Source: a bacterium (GTDB taxonomy: Bacteria > DYJV01 > JALVYZ01). From it: 8,670 nucleotides of DNA. Of this stretch, positions 1-6,160 are shown one piece after another. The translations under genes and the position numbers were made by a program. The DNA is taken from the NCBI GenBank assembly GCA_027037705.1, contig JALVYZ010000302.1:1-8670 (forward strand), given 5' to 3'. Position 1 is the first letter of the stretch; every line of letters starts with the position of its first letter. Below the pieces are notes generated by a model. The model was not told the origin of the DNA, did not search any database, and saw only the letters and a program-made list of their open reading frames with translations.

Positions 1-848
1 AAATTAGCAGGACTTGATTTTGGAGATTTTACTTTTTTTACCGAAAATGGCTCTCCTAAAAATTCTATTTTTACTTTATCTTCATTGAATAGTTCTCTCT
101 TTTTTGCCTCTGATGTTATTAAAGTTTCACCAAAACCTACAAAGTTCTCAATTACAAAATCAAGAGAATATCCACATTTACTTAATCCTAAAATTCCAAA
201 ATTTACAGGAGTTCCACTTGAAGGGCCATCTCCTTCCATCCCTACTATTCCATCCATAATATTTAGTTGAGGTTTTACTGTTTCATAAATATCAATTAAA
301 ATATTAGCAAAAAAAATCTTATCATGGCCTGCTTTTAAATGATAACTAATTTTATCCTTGCCAACTATGAAACCGTAACAATTTTTTATAGATAAAGTCA
401 AACCCATCATACTATGAGTTTTTAATTTTGGTAAATTAACAATATAATCAAAATTAATTGCATCTGAAATTTCAAAATTTTTTAAAATTTTATTTTTTTT
501 ATTTTTTATTCTAATTTTATTTTTAAAATCATAAATTTTTAACCCATACTTTTTTATTATTTCATCATACCCACTTAGTCTTAAATTCCCTTTTAAAGTT
601 CCAAATCCAGGATTATCACCAACATAAATTTTAACTTTAAAATTCTTAAAAAATTTAACAACCCCTTCGAAAAAAACAGGATTGGTATTTACTGCTTTCT
701 CTTTTTTTTTAAATGATAAGAGATTAGGTTTTAATAAAATCTTATCTGAATTAGATAAATTAATTTTTATGTTAGCATTCATAACAAAATTACAAATTTT
801 TTCAGAATCATACTTTTCTAATTTTTGTAAATAAACAACATGTGACAT
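1..848 (-). CDS. DUF362 domain-containing protein (3' end beyond the window)
   Basis: This frame stays open from an ATG at 848 to the left edge, giving 282 codons with no stop, so the C-terminus is missing. Visible DUF362 hallmarks are a KPNLL segment near residue 41, VGDNPG in the N-terminal third, the lysine/histidine motif NLPKLKTH followed by a KNCYG segment mid-protein, and the signature DGIVGMEGDGPSSGTP near residues 200-215. DUF362 proteins are poorly characterised and often occur with ferredoxin-like Fe-S domains. Any such domain here would lie in the missing part, so I assign no reaction. The gene starts 8 bases after the lolA stop with no clear Shine-Dalgarno, suggesting translational coupling as the third gene of an ffh-lolA unit. 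Family assignment is firm; function is unknown. Confidence 0.88.
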   Translation of the reverse strand, partial: MSHVVYLQKLEKYDSEKICNFVMNANIKINLSNSDKILLKPNLLSFKKKEKAVNTNPVFFEGVVKFFKNFKVKIYVGDNPGFGTLKGNLRLSGYDEIIKKYGLKIYDFKNKIRIKNKKNKILKNFEISDAINFDYIVNLPKLKTHSMMGLTLSIKNCYGFIVGKDKISYHLKAGHDKIFFANILIDIYETVKPQLNIMDGIVGMEGDGPSSGTPVNFGILGLSKCGYSLDFVIENFVGFGETLITSEAKKRELFNEDKVKIEFLGEPFSVKKVKSPKSSPAN

Positions 849-856
849 ATTAAAAT

Positions 857-1522
857 TTATTTCATAGTTGGTATTTCAAATATTTGAACTCCTGCTGGCG
901 GGATAAAATTAAAAAGAGAACTATTAAGTTTTACATTAATCCAAGATTTTTTAAAGATCAATTTAATAATGTCACCATTTATATAGAAAACATGAGATTG
1001 CTTTATTTCAAAACTTTTTTTAGAAATTGTTAAAATCACTTTCTTAATTGTAATACCTGGTTTTTTAGGAATAAGTTGCAGATAGTAAAAATTTTTATTA
1101 TCCTTTCCCTCAATTAATGAACAATTAAATTCATCTTCTATTTTTTTTATACCTTTTAATATCATAAAAATGAGATTCATCTCATAACTCTCTTTTCCAG
1201 TTGACAATTTTCCAACATTAACTTGATTATCTCCTGGATAATAGTACCATATCTTTTTCCCATTAGAAATTATAGATTGAACTTCTGGAGAAGTATAATC
1301 CCATCTCATCATTTCAGGTCTTTTTAAATAAAGAGTTCCTTCATATTTTTGTAAAATATTTGCTGATTTAAAGTAAGAAATTTGAATAAATTTACTTTTG
1401 AATGTTTTAACATTATCATACTTTTTATGTAAATTTTTTAGGATAAAATTTACATTTGTTTTTGCAGATAAAAATATATTTGATAATAAAAAGATGCAAA
1501 TAAAAAAACCAATTTTTTTCAC
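857..1522 (-). CDS. lolA: LolA-family outer membrane lipoprotein carrier protein
   Basis: The product is 221 residues, close to the usual LolA length. Residues 1-20 form a signal peptide (MKK, then a hydrophobic run ending LSA before K21), which predicts a periplasmic protein. The body has the LolA/LolB pattern: an N-terminal helix (ILKNLHKKYDNVKTFKSKF), then GTLYLKRPEMMRWDY, then SNGKKIWYYYPGDNQV. In the family this half-barrel accepts lipoproteins from the LolCDE transporter and carries them to the outer membrane, so its presence implies a diderm cell. The start is GTG at 1522, set by a strong AGGAGG (1528-1533) five bases upstream. An overlapping ATG at 1522-1524 is followed directly by TGA and cannot be the start. 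It lies 29 bases after ffh and 8 before the DUF362 gene, on the same strand. Sequence divergence in this family leaves the exact client set open. Confidence 0.87.
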   Translation of the reverse strand: MKKIGFFICIFLLSNIFLSAKTNVNFILKNLHKKYDNVKTFKSKFIQISYFKSANILQKYEGTLYLKRPEMMRWDYTSPEVQSIISNGKKIWYYYPGDNQVNVGKLSTGKESYEMNLIFMILKGIKKIEDEFNCSLIEGKDNKNFYYLQLIPKKPGITIKKVILTISKKSFEIKQSHVFYINGDIIKLIFKKSWINVKLNSSLFNFIPPAGVQIFEIPTMK

Positions 1523-1551
1523 ATTAACCTCCTATTTTTCTGGTAATTAAA

Positions 1552-2907
1552 TCAAATATTAAGCCCTTGAAATATATTTTTAAAATCTTTTGGTAAACCT
1601 TTCATTCCTTTTTTATTTATCTTTTTCATCATATCACGCATTTGATAATATTGCCTCAATAATTTATTAACATCTTGAACTGTTGTACCACTACCTTTTG
1701 CAATCCTTTTTCTCCTTGAACCATTTATAATATCAGGATTTCTTCTCTCTTTCATAGTCATTGAATTAATAATTGCTTCTAATTTAACAAATTCTTTATC
1801 ATCAACTTTAAAATTTTTCATCTGTTTTAATTTTCCAAATCCTGGTAACATTTTTAAAATTGAATCTATAGAACCAAGTTTCCTTATTTGAACAATCTGT
1901 TTTCTAAAATCTTCAAGATCAAATTGATTCTTCCTTAGCTTCTTTTCAAGTTCTTTTATATCATCTTCATCTATACTGGATGCTGCTTTTTCAATAAGTG
2001 ATATGACATCTCCCATTCCAAGAATTCTTGACACAATTCTATCAGGATAAAATATCTCTATATCATTTAACTTTTCACCAACACCAACTAACTTTATTGG
2101 CTTCCCAGTTATAGCTCTTATTGATAACGCAGCTCCTCCTCTTGCGTCTCCATCTAATTTTGTTAAAACTATCCCTGTAATATCAAGTCTTGAATCAAAT
2201 TCTTTTGCAACATTCACTGCTTCTTGCCCAGTCATTGCATCAGCAACAAATAAAATTTCATGAGGATTAACTGCTAACTTAATATTTTCAAGTTCTTTCA
2301 TTAATTCTTCATCTATATGAAGTCTTCCTGCTGTATCTATTAAAACTAAATCTAAATTTTTCTGCTTAGCATAATCTATACTTTTTTTTGCAATATCAAC
2401 AGGATTCTCTTTTTCATCTGATGGATAACAATCAATATTTAATTGTGCCCCTATTTTTTTTAATTGCAAAATAGCAGCTGGCCTATAAACATCTGCAGGC
2501 ACAAGAAGTGGATTTCTTTTAAAATTCTTTCTTAAAAAATTAGCTATTTTTCCCGCTGTAGTTGTTTTACCAGAACCTTGAAGACCCACAAGCATATAAA
2601 TTGCAGGTGGAGCAACTTCTAACTTTAAAGAATTGTCCTCTCCTCCTCCCATAATCCTTTCCATCTCTTCTTTTACGATTTTAATAAACTGCTGAGATGG
2701 AGTTAAACTTTTTAAAACTTCTTCCCCTAATGCTCTTTCTTTAACATAGTTTATGAAAGTTTTTGCAACTTTATAATTAACATCTGCTTCTAATAAAACT
2801 AATCTTATTTCTCTTAAAATATCTTGTATATTTTTCTCATTTAAAACTCCTTTTCCTCTAATCTTATTAAAAGCACTATCAAGTTTTTCACTGAGACTCT
2901 CAAACAT
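1552..2907 (-). CDS. ffh: Signal recognition particle protein Ffh
   Basis: This is the GTPase of the signal recognition particle. With 4.5S RNA it binds signal sequences emerging from the ribosome and delivers the complex to FtsY at the inner membrane. At 451 residues it is full length. The N-terminal helical bundle covers about 1-95. The G domain has the P-loop GLQGSGKTTT (108-117), DTAGRLH (191-197) and TKLDGDARGG (249-258). The M domain begins near 300 and includes the RNA-binding helix-turn-helix SRRKRIAKGSGTTVQDVN (398-415). The M domain has fewer methionines than many mesophilic Ffh proteins but still has MKKINKKGMKG near its end. The ATG at 2907 follows AGGAG (2915-2919). The stop is TGA, which shows that TGA is normally a terminator here. 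It is the first gene of the leftward unit. Confidence 0.98.
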   Translation of the reverse strand: MFESLSEKLDSAFNKIRGKGVLNEKNIQDILREIRLVLLEADVNYKVAKTFINYVKERALGEEVLKSLTPSQQFIKIVKEEMERIMGGGEDNSLKLEVAPPAIYMLVGLQGSGKTTTAGKIANFLRKNFKRNPLLVPADVYRPAAILQLKKIGAQLNIDCYPSDEKENPVDIAKKSIDYAKQKNLDLVLIDTAGRLHIDEELMKELENIKLAVNPHEILFVADAMTGQEAVNVAKEFDSRLDITGIVLTKLDGDARGGAALSIRAITGKPIKLVGVGEKLNDIEIFYPDRIVSRILGMGDVISLIEKAASSIDEDDIKELEKKLRKNQFDLEDFRKQIVQIRKLGSIDSILKMLPGFGKLKQMKNFKVDDKEFVKLEAIINSMTMKERRNPDIINGSRRKRIAKGSGTTVQDVNKLLRQYYQMRDMMKKINKKGMKGLPKDFKNIFQGLNI

Positions 2908-2953
2908 TATTCATCTCCTAAAATTTTATTTAGACTTTTAAATTAACATTCAT

Positions 2954-2983
2954 ATTAAAAAAATGCAACAATTTCATTGACAA
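2954..2983 (-). promoter_or_regulatory. Predicted sigma-70-type promoter for ffh-lolA-DUF362
   Basis: Read on the minus strand, TTGTCA (2983-2978) is followed after 18 bases by TTTAAT (2959-2954), each 5 of 6 to consensus. Transcription would start near 2947, leaving a leader of about 40 bases that contains the ffh Shine-Dalgarno. The -35 overlaps that of the opposite promoter for mtaB. This is inferred by eye in AT-rich DNA. Confidence 0.5.
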
Positions 2984-3006
2984 ATCAATGTAAAATAAAT
3001 TACAAT
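2977..3006 (+). promoter_or_regulatory. Predicted sigma-70-type promoter for mtaB; transcript probably leaderless
   Basis: A perfect -35 TTGACA (2977-2982) is followed after 18 bases by TACAAT (3001-3006), 5 of 6 to the -10 consensus. The expected start of transcription is about 3011-3015, at or within a few bases of the mtaB ATG at 3015. No Shine-Dalgarno lies before that ATG, so the mRNA would be leaderless or nearly so. Confidence 0.6.
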
Positions 3007-3014
3007 TAATTTTT

Positions 3015-4304
3015 ATGAAATTTACAGTAAAGACTCTCGGCTGCAAAGTAAATCAATATGAATCTGAATTTATAATTAATTCATTAATTAAAAAAGGACT
3101 TCAATATGTTAATTTAGATGAATCACCAGATTTTATTATTATAAATTCCTGTACAGTCACAGATGAAGCTAAAAGACAGAGTTTTCAAATTTTAAGAAAA
3201 GCAAAGAGAATAAATCCTTTTTCTAAGATTATTTTGACAGGATGCGTTGTAGATGAAAATAACAAATTAATAGATGATATTATTTTAGTTTCAAATAGTT
3301 TTAAACCAAAAATCACAGAAATTATATTTAATTCTAAACCAGGCGATATATATATAAAAAATATTTTTAATGAAAAAAAATTTCATGAATTAGAGGTGAA
3401 AAACTTTTACAACACAACAAGGGCTTTTCTAAAAATTCAAGAAGGGTGTACAAATTTCTGTACATATTGCATAATTCCATATGTAAGAGGAAAACCAAGA
3501 AGTCTTGAAAAGAAAGAAGTGATAAATTCAATTTTAAAATTATCAAAAAATTATAATGAGATAGTTTTATGTGGTATAAATATTGAACTTTATGGGATAG
3601 ACTTTGGTGAAAAAAATGGATTTTACAATCTCTTATGTGAGATAGAAAATGAATTAGATAAAAAAAATATTAAAGATTTAAGAATAAGACTTACTTCATT
3701 AAAACCAGATAAAATAAATGAAAATTTAATAAAACTTATTATAAATAGTAAATATTTTTGCAATCACTTCCATCTTTCTATCCAAAATTTTAATGATGAA
3801 GTATTAAAATTAATGAATAGAAATTATGATTACAAAAAAATTGAAGAATGCGTAAATATAATAAAATCATATGATAATAATGCAAATATTGGAGCTGATA
3901 TTATTACAGGATTTATAAATGAGACAGAAGAGAAATTCTTAGATAATGTTGTGAAAATGGAAAAAATTGATATAAACTATTTTCATATTTTCCCATTTTC
4001 TTTAAAAAAGGGGACTAAAGCTGAGAATTTTAAGGAAATTATTGATAAAAAAGAAAAAAAAAGAAGAGTAAAAATTTTAAAAGATATTGCCAACAAAAAA
4101 AAAACAAATTTTTTAAAAAAAAATCTAAATACAATTCATAGAGTATTAATTGAAAAAAAAGAAAACAATTACTTTTCTGGATATTCAGACAATTATTTAA
4201 AAATTTATGTAAAAATTGATTTAAATCAATTGAAAAATAAATTTATTAATGTTATTGTTTATGAAGTATCCCAAGATGGATTAAAAGGAGGTGTTAGTTT
4301 ATGA
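3015..4304 (+). CDS. mtaB: tRNA (t6A37-C2)-methylthiotransferase MtaB
   Basis: This radical-SAM enzyme converts t6A to ms2t6A at position 37 of tRNAs reading ANN codons, which stabilises decoding. The 429 residues show the three-part MTTase architecture. The N-terminal UPF0004 domain has cysteines C10 (in TLGCKVNQYESE), C46 (NSCTVTD) and C77 (TGCVVD) for the auxiliary 4Fe-4S cluster. The radical-SAM core has CTNFCTYC (C145, C149, C152). The C-terminal region from about 365 is TRAM-like. The motif TLGCKVNQ starting at residue 7 separates MtaB from MiaB and RimO, and it fixes the ATG at 3015 as the start. No Shine-Dalgarno precedes it and a good promoter abuts it, so a leaderless message is likely. 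Its TGA stop overlaps the ATG of the next gene (ATGA), and its last codons carry that gene's ribosome binding site. Confidence 0.96.
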   Translation: MKFTVKTLGCKVNQYESEFIINSLIKKGLQYVNLDESPDFIIINSCTVTDEAKRQSFQILRKAKRINPFSKIILTGCVVDENNKLIDDIILVSNSFKPKITEIIFNSKPGDIYIKNIFNEKKFHELEVKNFYNTTRAFLKIQEGCTNFCTYCIIPYVRGKPRSLEKKEVINSILKLSKNYNEIVLCGINIELYGIDFGEKNGFYNLLCEIENELDKKNIKDLRIRLTSLKPDKINENLIKLIINSKYFCNHFHLSIQNFNDEVLKLMNRNYDYKKIEECVNIIKSYDNNANIGADIITGFINETEEKFLDNVVKMEKIDINYFHIFPFSLKKGTKAENFKEIIDKKEKKRRVKILKDIANKKKTNFLKKNLNTIHRVLIEKKENNYFSGYSDNYLKIYVKIDLNQLKNKFINVIVYEVSQDGLKGGVSL

Positions 4305-4501
4305 TTACAAAAGATATGCCTTTTTCAGAACTTTTACAAAAATATCCACAGGCTGTTGAAGTACTTATGAGTTATGGACTTGGATGAGTTGGATGTATTG
4401 CAGCTCAGTTTGAGACAATAGAACAAGGTGCTATGGCTCACGGTTTAGATCCAGATGAACTTGTAAAAGCTATGAATGAAAGAATACAATCCAAAAATTA
4501 A
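4301..4501 (+). CDS. DUF1858 redox-disulfide domain protein, predicted selenoprotein (UGA = Sec at codon 29)
   Basis: The ATG at 4301 overlaps the mtaB stop and follows a strong AAAGGAGGTG (4283-4292). Reading through one in-frame TGA (4385-4387) gives 66 residues ending at TAA 4499-4501. The first 28 residues (TKDMPFSELLQKYP, then EVLMSYGLG) and the 37 after the TGA (VGCIAAQFETIEQGAMAHGL, then ELVKAMNERI) together match the small helical DUF1858 / hybrid-cluster-protein-associated redox domain (TIGR03980 type) over its whole length. That family normally has G-L-x-C-x-G-C; here TGA replaces the first Cys and C32 is the second, giving U-x-x-C. No frameshift or other stop is present. A SECIS-like hairpin lies just downstream. 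The inferred role is a small cytoplasmic thiol/selenol redox protein; its partner is unknown. Alternatives are a recent nonsense mutation or a sequencing error. Family assignment is strong; the Sec reading is an inference that needs selABCD in the genome. Confidence 0.85.
4396..4420 (+). promoter_or_regulatory. SECIS-like hairpin downstream of the in-frame UGA
   Basis: The lower stem is TATTG (4396-4400) with CAATA (4416-4420). An asymmetric internal loop follows (CAG 4401-4403 against A 4415). The upper stem is CTCA (4404-4407) with TGAG (4411-4414), capped by loop GTT (4408-4410). Twenty bases separate the UGA from the loop. Bacterial SECIS elements bound by SelB typically have a small apical loop with G at its start, about 16-37 bases after the UGA, and this hairpin fits. 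The stems are short and I could not compute its stability. Confidence 0.65.
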
Positions 4502-4913
4502 AGGCACATACTTTATGTGCCTTTTCCTTCCTTCTCAGCAAAATATCGTTATTGGGAAATTAGGTAAAATAAATTTTAACAGAGGATATTATCTATATAT
4601 TGGAAAATCTTTTTCCAAAAGTGGAGTTTTCTCAAGAATTAAAAGACATTTATTAAAAGATACTTGTAAAAGATGGCATATCGATTATTTAAAAGAATAT
4701 ACAGAGTTCAAGTTTGTTGGAATTATAGAAAATATTGATTGTGAATGTTATTTGGCTAAAATTTTAAATGAAAAGTTTGTAAAAATTAAAAAATTTGGTT
4801 CATCAGACTGTAAATGTGATTCCCATCTTTTTTATAATAATAAATGGCAGGAATTTATTGAATATATAAAAAAAGCGGGGATAAAACCCCGCTTTTTATT
4901 TAACATCAATTGA
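4476..4913 (+). CDS. DUF123 / GIY-YIG-fold nuclease-like protein
   Basis: The 145-residue product matches the DUF123 family, which is related to GIY-YIG endonucleases. GYYLYIG carries the GIY-YIG core, followed by SRIKRHLL with the conserved arginine, then KRWHIDYL, then ECYLAKIL with the acidic residue, and FGSSDCKCDSHLF near the C-terminus. The cysteines in that last motif and in DCEC suggest a metal or structural role. The substrate is unknown for the family; a role in nucleic-acid cleavage is inferred from the fold. The ATG at 4476 is the first possible start, since TGA precedes it in frame. It lies inside the upstream selenoprotein gene, overlapping it by 26 bases, with no good Shine-Dalgarno. 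A later ATG at 4515 has AAAGG upstream but would remove the conserved KGTY start. Translational coupling to the preceding gene is likely. The 3' end carries a terminator and overlaps hsp20 by 18 bases. Confidence 0.85.
   Translation: MKEYNPKIKGTYFMCLFLPSQQNIVIGKLGKINFNRGYYLYIGKSFSKSGVFSRIKRHLLKDTCKRWHIDYLKEYTEFKFVGIIENIDCECYLAKILNEKFVKIKKFGSSDCKCDSHLFYNNKWQEFIEYIKKAGIKPRFLFNIN
4870..4897. terminator. Bidirectional rho-independent terminator between DUF123 and hsp20 genes
   Basis: GCGGGG (4875-4880) and CCCCGC (4887-4892) form a perfect 6-bp GC stem with a 6-base ATAAAA loop. It is flanked by a run of A before and T after, so a U-tract follows on both strands. It lies within the last codons of the DUF123 gene and just past the hsp20 stop, and can end both converging transcripts. 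It is by far the most GC-rich hairpin in this AT-rich window. Confidence 0.9.
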
Positions 4914-5342
4914 TATCTTTTTAGGTTTTGTTTCTTCTTTCTTTGGAATTTCTATTGTTAAAACACCTTTATCAAGTTTTGCTTTAATTTTATCTTTTTC
5001 TACACTTGTAGGTAGCGTAAATGACCTTCTAAATGTTCCATAAAATCTTTCAGCTCTTAAATAATTTTCTTTCTTTTCTTCTTTTTCTATTTTCTTTTCA
5101 CCTTTGATAGTTAATACATTATCTTCAATTGTGATATCAATATCTTTCTTATCAACATCTGGTATTTCTGCTTTAATAATATATTTATCTTCTTCTTCAT
5201 ATATATCAACTAATGGTTCCCAAATTCTTTCTTGTAATGCTCCTTCACCGGAAAATCTATCTAATTTCTCATCAAACAATTTATTCATTTCTTCTTGAAT
5301 TGCCAATAAATCCTTAATTGGATTCCATCTCATTAATGTCAT
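4896..5342 (-). CDS. Small heat shock protein, Hsp20/alpha-crystallin family
   Basis: This is an ATP-independent cytoplasmic holdase that binds unfolding proteins and assembles into oligomers. The 148 residues comprise an N-terminal arm (MRWNPIKDLLAIQEEMNKLFDE), an alpha-crystallin domain from about 42 to 135 (opening at WEPLVDIYEEEDKYIIKAEI), and a short tail. Visible signatures are FRRSFTLP, the A-x-L-x-x-G-V-L box (AKLDKGVLTIEIPKK) and the C-terminal I-x-I (ISI) that joins dimers in the oligomer. The ATG at 5342 is set by an almost ideal AAGGAGGTGA (5349-5358) six bases upstream, the strongest ribosome binding site in the window. It is the last gene of the leftward run, with its own probable promoter in the 52-base gap. 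I see no CIRCE inverted repeat there, so heat control, if any, is by other means. Confidence 0.95.
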   Translation of the reverse strand: MTLMRWNPIKDLLAIQEEMNKLFDEKLDRFSGEGALQERIWEPLVDIYEEEDKYIIKAEIPDVDKKDIDITIEDNVLTIKGEKKIEKEEKKENYLRAERFYGTFRRSFTLPTSVEKDKIKAKLDKGVLTIEIPKKEETKPKKISIDVK

Positions 5343-5378
5343 AGCCCATCACCTCCTTATATTGTTTTTTCATATATA

Positions 5379-5406
5379 AATTTAGGAAAGATAATTAAAT
5401 TGTCAA
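5379..5406 (-). promoter_or_regulatory. Possible promoter for hsp20
   Basis: On the minus strand a perfect TTGACA (5406-5401), lying in the last codons of the upstream hydrolase gene, is followed after 16 bases by TAAATT (5384-5379), 4 of 6 to consensus. A TTTATATA stretch (5380-5373) is an alternative -10 with a longer spacer. The resulting leader would be about 30 bases. This would allow hsp20 to be expressed apart from the upstream operon. Confidence 0.4.
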
Positions 5407-6159
5407 TAGGTAAGAAATATTTTCTTGAAATGTAAAATGAAAATTTATCTTTTCATTATTATTTAAAAAATTTTTTGTAATTTCTTCTTTTATTATCTTA
5501 AAAGAATTATTTTTTTCACTTATATGTGAAATAAAAATATCTGTTAACCCATCCCAATATATTTCATTTAATAACTTTACAGATGAGATATTTGATAAAT
5601 GTCCAAATGAGCTTAAAATTCTCTGTTTTAATTCCCAGGGATATGGACCATTTAACAATAATTTTTCATCATGATTAAATTCTAAAAATAAAACATTACA
5701 ATTTGATAGTTTATTTATAATTAAATTATTTAATTTTCCTAAATCTGTTGCTATTCCAATTTTAAAATCGTTTAGTCTAACTGTAAATCCTACTGGATCC
5801 ACTGCATCATGAGGAGTAAAAAAACTTTCAATTAAAAACTCCCCAATTTTGAAATCTTCACCAGAACTAAAAAAATTTTTATACTTTACTTTTTCATGTA
5901 AATTTTCTGGGAAATCTTTAGTATAAAATACGGGCACTTTATTATAGTTTGATAAAGTTTTTGCTCCTTTAATATGGTCAGTGTGCTCATGGGTAATTAG
6001 AATTGCATCAATTTTTGATATATCTTCATCTATTTTGTTTAATCTACTTTTTATTTTTAATGCTGAAAAACCAGCGTCAATTAAAATTTTAGTTTTATCT
6101 GTACCTATAAATATACAATTTCCTCTTGACCCACTGCCAAGACTACAAATTTTAATCAT
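5395..6159 (-). CDS. yycJ: MBL-fold metallo-hydrolase, YycJ/WalJ type
   Basis: The 254-residue product is full length for the YycJ group of metallo-beta-lactamase-fold hydrolases. It opens with ICSLGSGSRGNC, a YycJ signature. The metal motif THEHTDH gives H57, H59, D61 and H62. Further conserved positions are H117-D118 in TPHDAVDPVGF, D139 in GIATDLG, the FNHDEKLL segment (161-168), GPYPWELKQRI, H187 in FGHLSN and H211 in ISHIS. YycJ proteins are thought to be DNA-acting exonuclease-like enzymes; in Bacillus the gene sits in the walRK operon, which is not the context here. The ATG at 6159 is one base past the HD-gene stop, with only a weak ribosome binding site, so the two are probably co-translated. 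The substrate cannot be read from sequence. Confidence 0.87.
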   Translation of the reverse strand: MIKICSLGSGSRGNCIFIGTDKTKILIDAGFSALKIKSRLNKIDEDISKIDAILITHEHTDHIKGAKTLSNYNKVPVFYTKDFPENLHEKVKYKNFFSSGEDFKIGEFLIESFFTPHDAVDPVGFTVRLNDFKIGIATDLGKLNNLIINKLSNCNVLFLEFNHDEKLLLNGPYPWELKQRILSSFGHLSNISSVKLLNEIYWDGLTDIFISHISEKNNSFKIIKEEITKNFLNNNEKINFHFTFQENISYLLTI

Positions 6160-6160
6160 T

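Noticed and set aside
85-270. Plus-strand open frame of 61 codons
   Set aside because: It is antisense to the DUF362 gene, whose conserved motifs lie on the minus strand. It has no ribosome binding site or recognisable domain.
4301-4387. Treating the in-frame TGA as a true stop, leaving a 28-residue peptide or a pseudogene
   Set aside because: Coding with full family similarity continues in the same frame to TAA at 4499, with no other lesion, and the TGA falls exactly at a redox Cys position.
4385-4387. TGA reassigned to Trp or Gly throughout the genome
   Set aside because: ffh and mtaB end naturally at TGA, Trp is encoded by TGG in several genes here, and the aligned residue in this family is Cys.
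5104-5298. Plus-strand open frame of 64 codons
   Set aside because: It is antisense to hsp20 and explained by low-GC codon use on the real strand.
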